Shown: piece after piece, positions 1 through 11,100 of the stretch | Layout of the letters: each line of letters begins with the position of its first letter | How positions within the stretch are numbered: position 1 is the first letter of the stretch | NCBI GenBank assembly: GCA_003508835.1 | Contig: PUFA01000162.1 | Span: 992,001 to 1,056,000, forward strand | Direction of reading: 5' to 3' | DNA length: 64,000 bases | Source: Eonycteris spelaea | Taxonomy: Eukaryota; Chordata; Mammalia; Chiroptera; Pteropodidae | Notes under the pieces: generated by a model | The model's input: only the letters and a program-made list of their open reading frames with translations | What the model was told of the DNA's origin: nothing | Databases searched by the model: none | Program-made: the position numbers and the translations under genes

Positions 1-184
1 TGCCTGTCAGGTTCAATAACTCTTCTCCAATGACTCATCTCTTTATACACATGTGTTGTAATTTCTTTAAAGACCAGCTTGTCAACAGCATTCAAAACTG
101 GGTATTTTTTTCTTTGTTGCAAAACTTCATCCATATTCCTGGAAATAATGCCCCCCATGCTTAAATTCAACTCTAGTCTTCCTA
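1..184. other. Unassigned sequence
   Basis: AT-rich, with no repeat, open frame or motif that I can name. Confidence 0.5.
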
Positions 185-245
185 ACACCATTTCATTCAT
201 CTACTCATTCACTTGAAAAGTACTTACTGAGTGCTTATTATCTTT
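185..245 (-). repeat. L2 LINE 3' end fragment
   Basis: The stretch 'catttcattcatctactc' followed by 'tacttactgagtgcttatt' matches the reverse complement of the L2 3' end, which reads as ATTCATTCAACAAAT...TTGAGCACCTACTATG on the opposite strand. Short and diverged. Confidence 0.6.
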
Positions 246-499
246 TACATTCTCCATTCAGTGACCACCATGTAAACATTTGCCTCCCTTCTACATCAAC
301 CGGCTTGCTTGCTTATTTTCCTTTAACACTTAGTTTTCACATCTTACATAAGACTGGAAACATATTTTTAAAATACAAATATGACTTCTACCCTTAAAAT
401 ATTAATACTATAATTGAGCAGGCAAGATATGGAATTTTGAAGTAGCTGGAGAATAAATTTTCAAGACCACATGGGGATGATATGTGCTATACTAGAACA

Positions 500-655
500 A
501 GCACTGGATATGCATGAGAGGAGATCTGGGAACAAGTTCTGGTTCTCCATTAACCTACTTCAGACTTTTAGACAAACCCTCTGACCTCTATGATTCAACT
601 ACTAAAAAGGTGTTGAATCATCTGATCTCAAAAAGAAAAAAAATTCTCTTTGTCT
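500..655 (+). repeat. MIR/MIR3 SINE fragment
   Basis: Reads in MIR order: 'aagcactggatatgcatg', 'gatctgggaacaagttctg', then a 'gacctctatgattcaac' segment in the place of the MIR 'gaccttgggcaagtcac' motif. Diverged, plus orientation. Confidence 0.6.
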
Positions 656-759
656 CCAATACCTAAAAGCACAGGGATAGATCCCAAATTACATACAGAA
701 ACTCTGATGGAATTCAAGGTGGAAAATAAGCAGCATGTAATTGATTAAAGAGACTGTTT

Positions 760-1010
760 GTTTCCGTGATTAAGAGCCCTGACTTTGATAGCAAACAAAT
801 CTAGGTTCAAATCCCTGAGGTAGTATTAGCTAAATACCCTTGAGGCCTTTGACAAATCACTCAATATCTTTGATTCTTGGTTTTCTCATTTGTAAAGTGG
901 GGATAATAATAATACCTATCTTGGAATCATCATGAGGATTAAATGGAATAATTCATGTAAAGCCCTTAGCACAGTGCCTGATGTAAAGGATGTGCTAAAT
1001 AGATGATGAT
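760..1010 (+). repeat. MIR SINE, nearly full length
   Basis: Contains the full succession of MIR landmarks: 'gactttgatagcaaacaaa', 'ttcaaatccctgag', 'ctcatttgtaaagtgggg', 'ataataataatacctatc', 'gaggattaaatggaata' and 'gcccttagcacagtgcctg'. The tRNA-like head, core and tail are all present, so it is one of the best preserved MIR copies here. Confidence 0.92.
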
Positions 1011-2411
1011 AACAATGCTGATGATGGCGTTTGTTGTATCTTCGGGAAGGTCTTTCGGGAGCATGCAGGTCTTTCCAATAAGGATAAACTTCAACTCTCA
1101 GTTGGAAGAACTAACAGGATATGTGGGACAAACTACTAAGGAACTGACCAGCTGACAGCAGAGGAGCAGAAGGAAGTAGAAAAGCTAGAGAAGATAGAAA
1201 TGCAGGTAAGTTCATGGATAACTTTGTTGACCAGAATGGATGTAGAAGGAAAAAAATAGTTTGACAGAAAGAGCTGGACATGATGAAGCAGTGTTTGAGT
1301 ACAGTGGTTCTGGTATCTCTGATGAGGAGCTGAGAGACTGAAGGAAGGGAGACCAGCCAGGTGCCTATGGGGTAGTCACTGCTGGGTAAAATGCTGAGAG
1401 CTGGACAACAAGGCCAAAGATCAAGAAGAAATGGCAATCCTCTGGAGTTCCCCAGATAACCTCTTCAAGATTCTTCTCAAGAAATTTCTTTTGATCTCAT
1501 GCGGACATCCATGTTTAGTATTTCTTCCCACCCCGATTTAAACTGGAGGAAACAAGCAATCGTGCCTGTGAGCGTGAAGCTAGGCAAGAAGCTGAGATCA
1601 CATCCTGTCTGTGAGGTCTGAGTCAGAGAATCCCGTAAGAGGATATTGAGGGTTACTAAGCAGGCCATGTCACTTTCAGCTTGGCTTTAGTCAGAGATCT
1701 CGTCGGATAAGAATGGGACCCAAGCCCTCGAGGCATGGCAAGGCCTCTGCCACGCCATGTGGTTGCTATTACTGAACCTAAACAATAAGCCGAGCATTTG
1801 TACAGGCTGTTTCTACCCTAGTCTCCTTCACAGTCCGCACCATAGGGCTGTGTGGGAAGAACAGAGACTGCCCCAACATAGCCGTGGGAGTCAACCACTG
1901 TTTCCTAGAGACACCCCAGGGGTGCAAGCATGAAAGAGCTTTGCCTAATTACAGACCAAATTGACCAGAACTTTGCTCCTGTGTTTATCACAAGTTGTCC
2001 TGTGGCATGCTTCACTTGGGCTGAGTGCACTCTGGAGTATAGGCTCTTTTCCACAGCTTCCTCTATGGCAAGCATTGCCTTGGCCCTTTATTGTAGAAAA
2101 AGAAACTATCATATCTGCAGAGAGGTGCCTGCTGAGGTGGGACATCAGTGAGAAGGACAGTTCAGCATTGCCCCAACACACGTCACACTCTCCCACATGC
2201 CCACCACTGCCCCACTCCACCCTACTACTAGCATGACTTCATCTTCCACAATCCCAGGAATCATCTGCCAGAAAAATAAAAGATGTGATGGGAGTTAGAA
2301 ACAAGCTTTCAAAGCAGGACATGTGGCCATGTCCCCATGGCCATGACCAAAGAACAGAATGGTTCCTTTAAGGTCATCACAGGAAGCATCTCCTCAGTCT
2401 TTTCTTCTTGC
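1011..2411. other. Unique sequence, possible decayed retrocopy
   Basis: No interspersed repeat was recognised. Between about 1090 and 1330 the plus strand gives protein-like fragments in different frames (for example EELTGYVGQTTKELT and EEQKEVEKLEKIEM) broken by stops, which would fit a decayed processed pseudogene, but I cannot name a parent. From 1930 to 2236 both strands hold 70-90 codon open frames that overlap each other and look like chance. Confidence 0.3.
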
Positions 2412-2490
2412 CCTTTAATGAGTAAGCAAGCAATTACTCAGTGTCTGCTGTATTAACAATAGTCCTAGATGCTTTGATAGATTCCACAAA
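2412..2490 (-). repeat. Possible L2 3' end fragment
   Basis: The run 'gcaattactcagtgtctgc' followed by 'ttaacaatagtcctagatgc' resembles the reverse-complement L2 tail (TTACTGAGTGCCTACTATG...CTAGGTGCT). Weak because it is short. Confidence 0.4.
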
Positions 2491-3324
2491 GTCTCTGATA
2501 ATCTTCTTGGTGGGTGTGGCACAGGAAAAAAGAGAAGACTTTTGGAGACGATGACATTTGAGTGGGATCGTGGATGATGAGTAGGGTCCTCCAGCCAGGA
2601 ACATGTTCCTAGGACTAACCTGAGAGGTCCCATTCCTTTGGGGGTGGGTGGGAGGTGCTCTGCTGCTCACGAGGCCCAGCAAACGCAATATTCCTAGTGA
2701 GTGGGGCTCCATCTTTTTAAATCCGATCTCAGCCTCCCCTCCTCTCACCCTGATGTTTCTGAAGGTATCTCCCACAGTAGAGAGTACCCAGTTATTCTAG
2801 AAATTAGAACCTCTTTGCTATTAAATGGCTTTCCCTTCCTGTCTTTTGCTGGCCCCACTCTTATCTAACGCTAGCACTCACAGCACTAAAACTTCAGCAC
2901 TAACATAGTTAAAACTGCGACCTTATTTTCTACATGAAAACTTGGGAGCTATGGTCCAACTCAGCAAAATGGTGTTGTCAGAGCTCGAGGAATTATAGAG
3001 ATGCCTGAGGGGCTCGTCAAAGAGCTTGGTAAAGTCTAAGTGGGCCATCTTTCTGCCAGGACAGCCCCCTTCCTATTTCTCTTGTGAATTGGGCATCCAT
3101 GTAAGAATTTGCAAAAGGAGGAGGTAGCCAAGAAAGTACCAGTACATCCCCTCCACTGCCCCTTTTAATGCATATGAGTTGAGTGCACAGTGCTTGGTAG
3201 ATATGCACAGTACTTAAAACTGTAGGACCAAAAGTGGGTAAGATCTAGAACTTGCCTTCAAAAACACAATAGCAAAAAGAAAACAATAAACCTTCACAAT
3301 CTACATGGTAGGGAGATACATAAA
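2491..3324. other. Unassigned sequence
   Basis: No repeat or gene recognised. The minus-strand open frame at 2434-2775 partly overlaps the L2-like piece and has no recognisable protein features. Confidence 0.5.
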
Positions 3325-3552
3325 CGAAAGTGTTTAGAGCACAGACTAAGCCAGACTATGTAGGTTCTAAGACTTGTGACCACAGACAAGTTATTTCAAC
3401 TCTCTGTGCCTATGTTTTCTCGCATATAAAATAAACCTAATAATTGTACTTAGCTAATTTGCAGTATGAGGATTTAGCGAACTAATATATCTAAGGCACT
3501 AGAATAGAGCCTAACATGTGTAAACACTGTGTAAATATTTTTAAAAGAATAA
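3325..3552 (+). repeat. MIR SINE
   Basis: Landmarks in order: 'gtttagagcacagactaag', 'gtgaccacagacaagttat', 'ctctgtgcctatgttttct', 'ataataaacctaataatt'-like spacing and 'aatagagcctaacatgtg'. Diverged but the order is complete. Confidence 0.8.
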
Positions 3553-4264
3553 TAATGAGGTGAGTGCATTTTGTACCAAGTGCTGGGTGGGGGTTGCTCA
3601 GAAGACAGAGTAATTGATTCTGTCTGGGCAGTCAGTTAAGATCCAAAAAGGTGACATTTGTTCTGGATTCTGAAGTTTGCCAGACAGAAGAACAATAGAA
3701 GAGGCTTCTTGGTTTAGGAAACAACATTGGCAAACTTCTTATGAAGACTGTTTCTGATTTGAGATCTGTTTCTAGTAAAAGTCTTAGAAAGCTATTGACA
3801 TTGGATGAAGCTAAGCAGAACATTTCACAAAGCGTCTTGTAGTAAAAAGTACAAAATTACAAGGTACCAGGACAGTGATGGAACGGTAAATGTTTAACCT
3901 ACTGGGAGGTGGGGGAGTGGGGTGTCCTGATTTATAGCCTTCGCTCATTTCTGTGATATAAATATTCCAACCATAGTTGATATCTATTTGTGACGTCAAT
4001 GGGTTCATAAAATTCTTGAAAATTCTTCTCAAAAGCCACAACAAACAGGATCTGGCACACCACGACATCAGAAGCACTCTGAGAAACACAGGCCACGGGT
4101 GCCCCTTACTAGGTGCCACAGGACAGTGGAGAGGACTGATCTGACACCCTGCTCAGAGCTACCTGGGGAAGAAGTCTTTTGGGATGACTGAGACTTCATC
4201 CTGACTGAACTTCATGACTACTGATCTGGCCCCGTTTTATTTCCTAGAAACATAATCCGCCTTG
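3553..4264. other. Unassigned sequence
   Basis: Nothing recognised. Minus-strand open frames at 3632-3823 and 3811-4119 have no family features. Confidence 0.5.
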
Positions 4265-4365
4265 GATTCAGTTGTTATGAAGAGTAAAAAGAATGTACCA
4301 TGTCGACCATAGGATCTAGCTTATAATAATTGCTCAATAAATGATGGTTATTATTAATATTATTA
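4265..4365 (+). repeat. MIR SINE 3' part
   Basis: Begins near 'ttcagttgttatgaagagt' and ends 'ataattgctcaataaatg' followed by 'gttattattaatattatt', matching the MIR 3' end. Confidence 0.65.
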
Positions 4366-4465
4366 CAAGTATTTATGTTGTTATACAGTATGGCCTCAGT
4401 GAGGATGTTAGCTATCCCCAACTCAGTTGGCTTTTCCAAAACTAGTAGGCATCTTGATTAAGAAG

Positions 4466-4486
4466 TTAAGAGCTCTTAATTAAGAG
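4466..4486. other. Two overlapping perfect 14-bp palindromes
   Basis: TTAAGAGCTCTTAA (4466-4479) and CTCTTAATTAAGAG (4473-4486) are each perfect palindromes and share seven bases. The site can form alternative cruciform arms. No function is known. Confidence 0.9.
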
Positions 4487-4504
4487 TTCTTTTTTATCAT
4501 ATTT

Positions 4505-4745
4505 GTACCGTGCATTCTGGTTTACAAAGCATATTTATTATCTCATTTGCACCCCAGGCCAGTCTTGTGAGGCAAGCAGAACAACTCCATAAGTATTAGG
4601 TGACTGCTTTGCCTCACAGTCAGAAGTGTCTGCTTCAGAAAGGTTAAGTCACTTGTTTAGGTCACACAGCAAATTAGTGATAGAGCCAAAGCTAAAATGG
4701 AGGTCTTCTGATTTTCTGTGGAATGTTCTTTCCACCACTTCATGC
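4505..4745 (-). repeat. MIR SINE
   Basis: Reverse-complement MIR landmarks: 'tttacaaagcatatttatt', 'ctcatttgcaccccaggcc', 'aggttaagtcacttgttta', 'ggtcacacagcaaattagtg' and 'ttctttccaccacttcatgc'. Confidence 0.82.
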
Positions 4746-4769
4746 TATATGTATCTTCATTAGTTTGTG

Positions 4770-4885
4770 CTCCCATTTATTCAACAAACATTTATTTACT
4801 ACTTTTTATATGTCAGTCACTATACTAAATAGGATCTACTAATCCAAAGACGAATAAAAGAAAGTACTTGCCCTCTAACCAAGGT
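4770..4885 (-). repeat. L2 LINE 3' end
   Basis: Begins 'tcccatttattcaacaaaca' and continues 'tatgtcagtcactatacta', 'agacgaataaaag' and 'gtacttgccctctaac', all in the order of the reverse-complement L2 3' end. Confidence 0.75.
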
Positions 4886-5621
4886 AATTTAAGAAAACAT
4901 CCCTACCCCCAGGGAATGTAATAGAAAATACTTTTATTGATTTTCTGACTCTCAATGTTTTTAAAAATCGTATTTGCAAATATGATGAACAAATTTGAAA
5001 CTGGGCAACTCCTTTTACTTGAGCCATAGCATATGAAATTAATAACATTAAAAAGTAATATTAAACTCACTAAAATGAGTTTTTTTAAAGAATTACTTTT
5101 CAACTACTAAAAGTTGTTGCATTGTCAAATGAACTTTACTACCAATAAGACTGGCCTGTTTTCTAAAAGGAATATAAATATGATGCCAATACATACTATT
5201 TATAACACACGGATTAAAAAAAGCAAAGCTCCTAGCATTTGTGGGGTCTAGGTTTCCTTAAACAACTTTCCCTCTAGCTTTGTTTTGACCCCAGCTGCTG
5301 TGAGAAGATAGAAAACACTATGGGTTCAAGAATGTTCTGTTCTTGGAAGATCTCCATTCAAAGTTTTTGGTCAAATGTCCCATTAATTCCCCTCTGACTA
5401 AGGCACTTTGGGGTCAGCTGAACTTGGGGTCTACGGGGATTACAGAAAAGGGACTGGGTGCAGAGTTCACAACAAGTTTCAGAAACTTGGTGTTAAGCCA
5501 GCCTCTGCTATAGGGATTTAGGAGGGAGTTAGTGCAGGAAAGCTTTTCCTTAAATAAAAGAATTCTGAAGTTAATTGTTGTTTTTTTAAAAATGATCAAT
5601 AGTAATAGTGGCCATCACTTA
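4886..5621. other. Unassigned sequence
   Basis: Unique-looking DNA. The open frames at 4903-5103 (minus) and 5532-5864 (plus) are not protein-like; the second runs into the MIR at 5622. Confidence 0.5.
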
Positions 5622-5840
5622 ATGAGAGGCAGGTATGTGCTGAGTGCTTTGTGTATACTATTTCTAATTCTTGCAAATAATAATGCTGTGAGATACTATA
5701 ATCCCTATCTTACATGTGACACAATTGAGGCTCAGAAAGTAGTTCTTCCAAGGTCACATAATAAGAAGCAGAGAAGACATTTAAAACGAAGATCTATCTT
5801 ATTCCTTTTTCTTCTGTATCTCTGCTATCTCATCCAACAT
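5622..5840 (-). repeat. MIR SINE
   Basis: Reverse-complement MIR order: 'ggtatgtgctgagtgcttt', 'atactataatccctatctta', 'cacaattgaggctcagaaag', 'ccaaggtcacataataagaa'. Confidence 0.82.
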
Positions 5841-5879
5841 CTTCCCACAAAGCAAGAAAACTAGCCCTCAACTTCAATT

Positions 5880-5955
5880 GTTGGTCTAAACATATTTACT
5901 AATCATCACCTACACCCAGCACTGTATTAGGCACTAAGGAATTGTGAAGATGAAT
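5880..5955 (-). repeat. L2 LINE 3' end fragment
   Basis: 'acatatttactaatcatcac', 'cccagcactgtattaggcac' and 'taaggaattgtgaagatga' follow the reverse-complement L2 tail. Confidence 0.65.
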
Positions 5956-6388
5956 TCTTGGTTTTGGCTTATTGCTCAACTTAAGAAAAATTTGCCTCTT
6001 TATATCCTGTTGCCACATTGCCAAAGATCTGTTTCTCTAGCCACTAGACATAATATAAAACGTGAAAGTTTCTTTTTAAGGCTTAGGGGAGAGCTAAATG
6101 AAAAATCTTGTTCAGTCAAAATTCATAATGATTTTAATAGCTCATTTGAATCTCATAGATCCCAAACAATATAAATTATGTCAGTGACAAATTTAAAAAG
6201 TGCTTCATCAAGAAATTTGAGCCACTACATGTGCATTAGATTTTTAAAGAAATATCAAACCTTCACCTACTTTACTTAACATTGCAAAGATTCCTGTTGG
6301 ACTTCCTGTGGAGAATACCCTGAGAACCTTTGCCAGAATTGGCTGTAAATTCATAAAGTCATGAATAGGTCAGTTGAATCGTGCTGTT
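5956..6388. other. Unassigned sequence
   Basis: AT-rich; nothing recognised. The plus-strand open frame 5944-6174 has no family features. Confidence 0.5.
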
Positions 6389-6604
6389 CAGCGAGTCTCA
6401 AGCAGAGGGTGAAAGGTAGAAGGTGACAATATTGGGTTGGAGGACAAGGAACAGTATTTTGAAAAATCACATTCAATATTATAATATGGTATTGTATTTA
6501 GAAAACAAAATGCATTTCTTTTATATACAAGCTTTGAAAGTAAGTTTGACAACTTCTTTGCTTGTGGGTCACTAGCACAAAAAAAGTTGGACTGAGAAAT
6601 GCTG
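6389..6604. mobile_element. Probable nonautonomous hAT-type DNA element
   Basis: The ends are imperfect inverted repeats of the hAT/MER type: 'cagcgagtctcaagc' on the left and 'ctgagaaatgctg' on the right. Just inside the right end is 'gtgggtcactagcac', a layout typical of hAT-derived MITEs ending in TTGAGAAACACTG. About 216 bp, no coding capacity. Target duplications are not clear. Confidence 0.5.
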
Positions 6605-6729
6605 CTCTCTATATATGACATGACTGGGGATACATTGGCTTACCCCTCAGCCTTAATCACGTAGTCATGTTCATGAATGAGAAAACTTAGTATTGCAAAA
6701 ATGTCACTTCCCACAGTGTTCTAAAAGTC

Positions 6730-8205
6730 ATTGTAATTCTAATAAAAATCTCGACAAGTTATTTTTTGTGGCATTTGACCAGCTGATTCTAAAATGTACA
6801 TGAAAACACAACAGGAAAAGAATTATCTCTGCCAGATACCCAGGCTTATTTTAAAGCTATAGTAACTAAAACAGTATAGATTGGCCCAAGAATAGATCAA
6901 TAAAACAGTAGAACTCAGAAACATGTACATACATATATGGATTTAATGTATGAGAGGTGACACTGCAGACTAATAGGAAAAGAACCATTTTTCAATAAAT
7001 TGTAATGGGACAATTGGATATTCATAGAGAAAAAAATTCCAGTGCACTCTGATGTAAAAATCAACTCCAGGAGGCTTAAAGAGAAAAACGTCAAAGCCAA
7101 AACTATAAAGCTTTTAGAAGAATACAGAAGAGATTTTTGTGACTTTGGGGTAGAAATGATTTCTTGAATAAGATATGAAAAGCAATACCCATATTTGAAA
7201 TGATTGATAAATTTGACTGCATTAAGAATTTCAGCTTATCATATGACATCATGTTGCAGGTGAAAAGATGAAGCTATAGGATAGAAATTATTTAAAAGAC
7301 ATGTACTCAAGATAGATAAGAATACCTACAAATCTAGTGTAAAAAGACAGAAAACTACTATACAAAATGGGCAAACGATATTCATAAACAGACACTTCAC
7401 AAAAAGTGACTTCAAATAGTCAATATACATGTGGAAAAGTGTTCAAGGTCATTACTAATCAGAGAAATGAAAAATCAAAACCACAGTAGACTACCACTAT
7501 CGTACACATCCATCAGACTGGCAAAAGATTAAAAGGTCTCCCAAGCCCAAATGTTGGCCAGAATATGATGGGAGTGAAAAGCAAAGTGGGGAAAATCCCA
7601 CTTTGGATAATAGTTTGACATTATATATATACTCCCATGACCAGTAATCCCACTGCTGGGTATATGCCCTATACTAGAGAAACTTGTATATAATTACACC
7701 AGGACGAGCATAAAGGATGTTTAAACGGCATGATTGCAATAACCAAAAAGGGGCAGTCCAAGCAGGCACTGGCCGTATAATGCATACATAAATTATAGTA
7801 TATTATTATGTGAGAAAACTAAAGAAAAAAATGGAAATGAATAAATGACAACTATACACAAGAACATGAATGAATCTTACAAATATATGAACATAAAATA
7901 ACATGTAATATGAAATTTTTTATATAAATAATGCTAGAGATGGCCACTTGATAGTCAACTTACACAGAAGATCAGAAGGTGATTATATAAAATTAAGGAT
8001 GTCCCCTCCAGAAGCAAGGCAGAGAGCTGTGACCCCGAAGGAAACATAAGACACTTCTGGAATGCTGGCAATATTCTATTTCTTGACCTGGGTGGTGAAA
8101 CATGGGTGTTTCCTTTATAATTACTCACTTTATTGTACATCTATTTTACACACTTTTCTGTTTGTGTGTTATATTTCACAATTTTCAAAAGATTAAAGAA
8201 AGAAA
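6730..8205 (+). mobile_element. Old L1 LINE, ORF2 3' end and 3' UTR
   Basis: The sequence follows L1: 'gaccagctgattctaaaatg', 'gctatagtaactaaaacagt', 'gggacaattggatattcat', 'aactataaagcttttagaag', 'acagacacttcacaaaaag', then 'tcccactgctgggtatatg' and a 3' UTR with 'ggcaatattctatttcttga' and 'gttatatttcacaattttc'. The reading frame is broken throughout, so it is a dead L1M-class copy, 5' truncated. Confidence 0.88.
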
Positions 8206-8907
8206 AGAAAATTACCGGAACCAGTGATTGCCAAGATCTCTTCCATTGCTGAATCCTTGTTTTTATTTGTTGTTGTTTGCTTTGTTTTGTTTTGTTTTTC
8301 ATTTGGATTCCAAACCAGAACATTGTTAACAGGTTAATAAGAGAAGGTATGGGAGAAGAAGGGACTTTCTGTCACCTGTCAGATTTCTGGCTTTCCAGAA
8401 TCAACAGGGAAAGACACCTGTCTAACCATTTCACCCAGAAAGACACGACTATAGTTTCAAGATCCCCAAGAAAAGCTGAAAGTTCTTGAGGATTGCCTTC
8501 ATCCCAAAGTGTCCCCTTAGTTCTGTAGGGAGAAAGAGCGGGCCTTTTACTCTTTAAGGATAAGGTATGTAGAGGTTCTTTCTAAGAGATCCAGAGGCCA
8601 AAGACCAGGCCCTGGCCCAAACTGGACCCTAATGTCACCTGAATATCCTTTGTTTGAAAAAAAAAAAATTGTGACCTCTTCTCAGTAACAGAGACTCTCT
8701 TACCAAAACTCTGAAGAAAGACCTTTCGGGAATAAGCCAGCCAATCAAAGCAGGATGCCTAAAATCTTCAGCTCTTCTAGGGGCAGGTACATAGGTTCTT
8801 CTTTAACATAAAGTTTAACACAATACAAGTTAGGTATATGCTGAAAGATTAGCCCTGACTGCAGTCCTCCAATCCCTCAGAAAGTAGAATGGCCTGATGA
8901 CTTGGAT
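8206..8907. other. Unassigned sequence with a short TTTTG run
   Basis: Contains a small TTTGTTTTGT run near 8280-8300 and a poly(A) stretch at 8659-8670. No repeat or gene recognised. Confidence 0.5.
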
Positions 8908-9010
8908 TAATCAATTCAATCAACAAATAATTATTGAGCAAATAATATGAGTTAGGTACCTCTACTAAGGATTGAGTAACAACACTGAAAAAGCTTCACC
9001 TTGGAAAATA
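8908..9010 (-). repeat. L2 LINE 3' end
   Basis: 'caattcaatcaacaaataat' then 'tattgagcaaataatatgag', 'taggtacctctactaagg' and 'aacaacactgaaaaagctt' match the reverse-complement L2 tail. Confidence 0.75.
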
Positions 9011-9194
9011 CTTGAGATGATAGTCATACACAAACAGGCCATTCACAAACAGAATAATCACTTTTACAAAATTTTGTGTTAAAATGCAGGAGCAGCCCTG
9101 GAGAAGAATTTAAGTCAAAGAAGTTTTCACCAAAGAAGTAATATGTGTTAGGTGATTCAAGAAAGTCAGTCAATTAGGTGGAGAGTCATAAACT

Positions 9195-9733
9195 TTTCCC
9201 CAAGTTTTATTAAGATATAATTGACATATAACAAACACTGGATTTGTCTGGGGGTACAATATTATGGTTTTATATAAGTATATAATGTGAAATGATTACC
9301 ACAATATTTAGTTAACATCCATCAACTCACATAGTTACATTTTTTTTCTTATGCTGAGAACATTTCAAATCTAGTCTCTTAGCACCTTTCGAATATATGA
9401 TAGAGTATTGCTAACTACAGTTACCATGCTGTAATTACTTACCCAGGACTTATTTATCTTATGTCTGGAAGTTTGTACCTTTTGACCACTTTCACCCATT
9501 TCTCCTATCCCCCACTCCCTACATCTGACAACCACCAATCTGTTCTCTGAATCTATGCTTTTTTTTTTAATTCCACATATAAGTGAGATCATACAGCATT
9601 TGTCTTTCTTTGTCTGACTTATTTCACTTAGCATAATACCTGAAGGTTCATTCAAATAGCAGATTTTCCTTTTTCCTTCTTTTTTTATGGTTGAATAATA
9701 TTTCATTATATATATATGTATATATATATATAT
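9195..9733 (-). mobile_element. L1MA-type LINE 3' UTR
   Basis: Classic minus-strand L1 3' end: 'ttttattaagatataattga', 'aatgattaccacaatattta', 'gttaacatccatcaactcac', 'gaagtttgtaccttttgacc', 'caaccaccaatctgttctct', 'cacatataagtgagatcata' and 'cttatttcacttagcataat'. It closes with a (TA)n run. Good order over more than 500 bases; younger than most repeats here. Confidence 0.92.
9707..9733. repeat. (TA)n microsatellite
   Basis: TA dinucleotides with one TG interruption, at the inner end of the minus-strand L1. Confidence 0.9.
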
Positions 9734-10169
9734 TCATAAACTTTCAAAACTCTAAACCTAATGTCTTTTTATTCTCTGGCAGATGCTAGTAAAACTCCTA
9801 TGGACAAACTTCTCTGTAGTGATATCTATGCAACAACACCAAAAAACAATCCATTGAAAAATTCTCAATGGAAATGGTTGCTATTCCTATTGTTATTGTT
9901 TTACTGAATTTACAATGAATTTGACATGTAGATTTAAAGTGGAGGTACATCTTTTCCAATTGTTAGGTTTTAAAGCCTCCACTTAAAGGGGAAATTTTCA
10001 CATAGTCAAAGAGTCCTTGATAAAAACCTTATTTTATCCTTATATTACAGCATACATTGTATTCTGTGTATGTATTAATGTGTATACACACACACACAAT
10101 GATTCTTATGTATATTAAAGTGCAAGAACCACAAATCTAGACTAAGAAAGATAAAAAGGGAAGTCTCAA

Positions 10170-10192
10170 TGAAGATTTCTGGGCACTCAAAT
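10170..10192. repeat. Left arm of a perfect 23-bp inverted repeat
   Basis: This segment (core 'gaagatttctgggcactcaa') is the exact reverse complement of 11522-11544. Both lie in otherwise unassigned sequence 1.3 kb apart. Confidence 0.9.
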
Positions 10193-10393
10193 AATTCTGC
10201 CTTTAATATAATTACCAAGCTCCTAGCAGCGAATGGGAGCTGATTGGAGAATTCTGTAGTGTTCCAGCTTGTCTCCAGGATTTATTCCATTCTGTTTTAA
10301 TCTTACCTTCTCTAACTATTTTTGCCCTTGCCATTTTTAACCTTAGTTGTTATTAAAAAATAATCTTATGAGGGAGGTGGATTCCAAAGGCAG

Positions 10394-10467
10394 CATGTAA
10401 TGACTTATGTATATCCATGTAATGACTTATGTATATCCATACTTATGTATTTTGATAATACATAAGT
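10394..10467. repeat. 22-bp tandem duplication followed by a perfect hairpin
   Basis: A 22-bp unit starting 'catgtaatgacttatgtata' occurs at 10394-10415 and 10416-10437. Directly after it, ACTTATGTAT (10441-10450) and ATACATAAGT (10458-10467) form a perfect 10-bp inverted repeat with a 7-base loop. The motif 'acttatgtat' is also inside each tandem unit. Confidence 0.9.
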
Positions 10468-10839
10468 GAATGAGATAAAAGTTCATCTCAGTAATTTTTT
10501 TGTATCACTTCTATCAAATGATAGTTAGCTTGGCACTGTTAAAGTTTATTTCTGGAAAGACATTCCTATCCCCTGAAAGAAGAGTTTAATTAGAAAGGGA
10601 TTTTTCAAGGCAACATCTAAATTTCACATTTCCTTGACTCATAGAATTATATCAACTTAGGGACTAAGGGAATCACCCAGTTTAACTCCCAGCCAACACA
10701 GAGTGGTGGGTGTGATAAAGTGAAAGGGAAGTTGACAAGTAGACATGTGATCTAGCCTCAGCTCTGCACTGAGAAAACCACTTGTGGTCCAAATTTTCCT
10801 GCTTGTGAATGGAGGCTTAAAATATATTCTTTTAGTATG

Positions 10840-11100
10840 GCCCTATCTAACTTGGGTTTGAATAGCCTTGGCCAAGTTACTCTGTGCCTCAATTTCCTTA
10901 TTCAATTTTTAAATTGAATTTAATAATCGTTTCTACCTCAAAGGACATTGTAAATATTAAATGTTGTAAAGATTAAATGAGTAATTACATACCTATATGC
11001 AAAATGTGTGTGTGTGTGTGTGTGTGAGTGGTGTGTGTGTGCGTGTGTAATCTGGTATTGGTAAGCACTCAGTAAAATTATCTGCCATAGTAATAATTTT
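10840..11100 (+). repeat. MIR SINE interrupted by a (TG)n run
   Basis: 'cttggccaagttactctgtg', 'cctcaatttccttattc', 'ttaaatgagtaattacata' and, after the TG run, 'gtaagcactcagtaaaatta' are MIR landmarks in order. The microsatellite expanded inside the copy. Confidence 0.8.
11005..11048. repeat. (TG)n microsatellite
   Basis: Eleven TG units, an AGTGG interruption, then further TG with one GC variant. Confidence 0.95.

Larger units (their letters stand above)
9734..10839. other. Unassigned AT-rich sequence
   Basis: No repeat recognised. It holds a short (CA)n at about 10083-10098, one arm of a distant inverted repeat (10170-10192) and a local duplication plus hairpin (10394-10467), listed separately. 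Confidence 0.5.
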
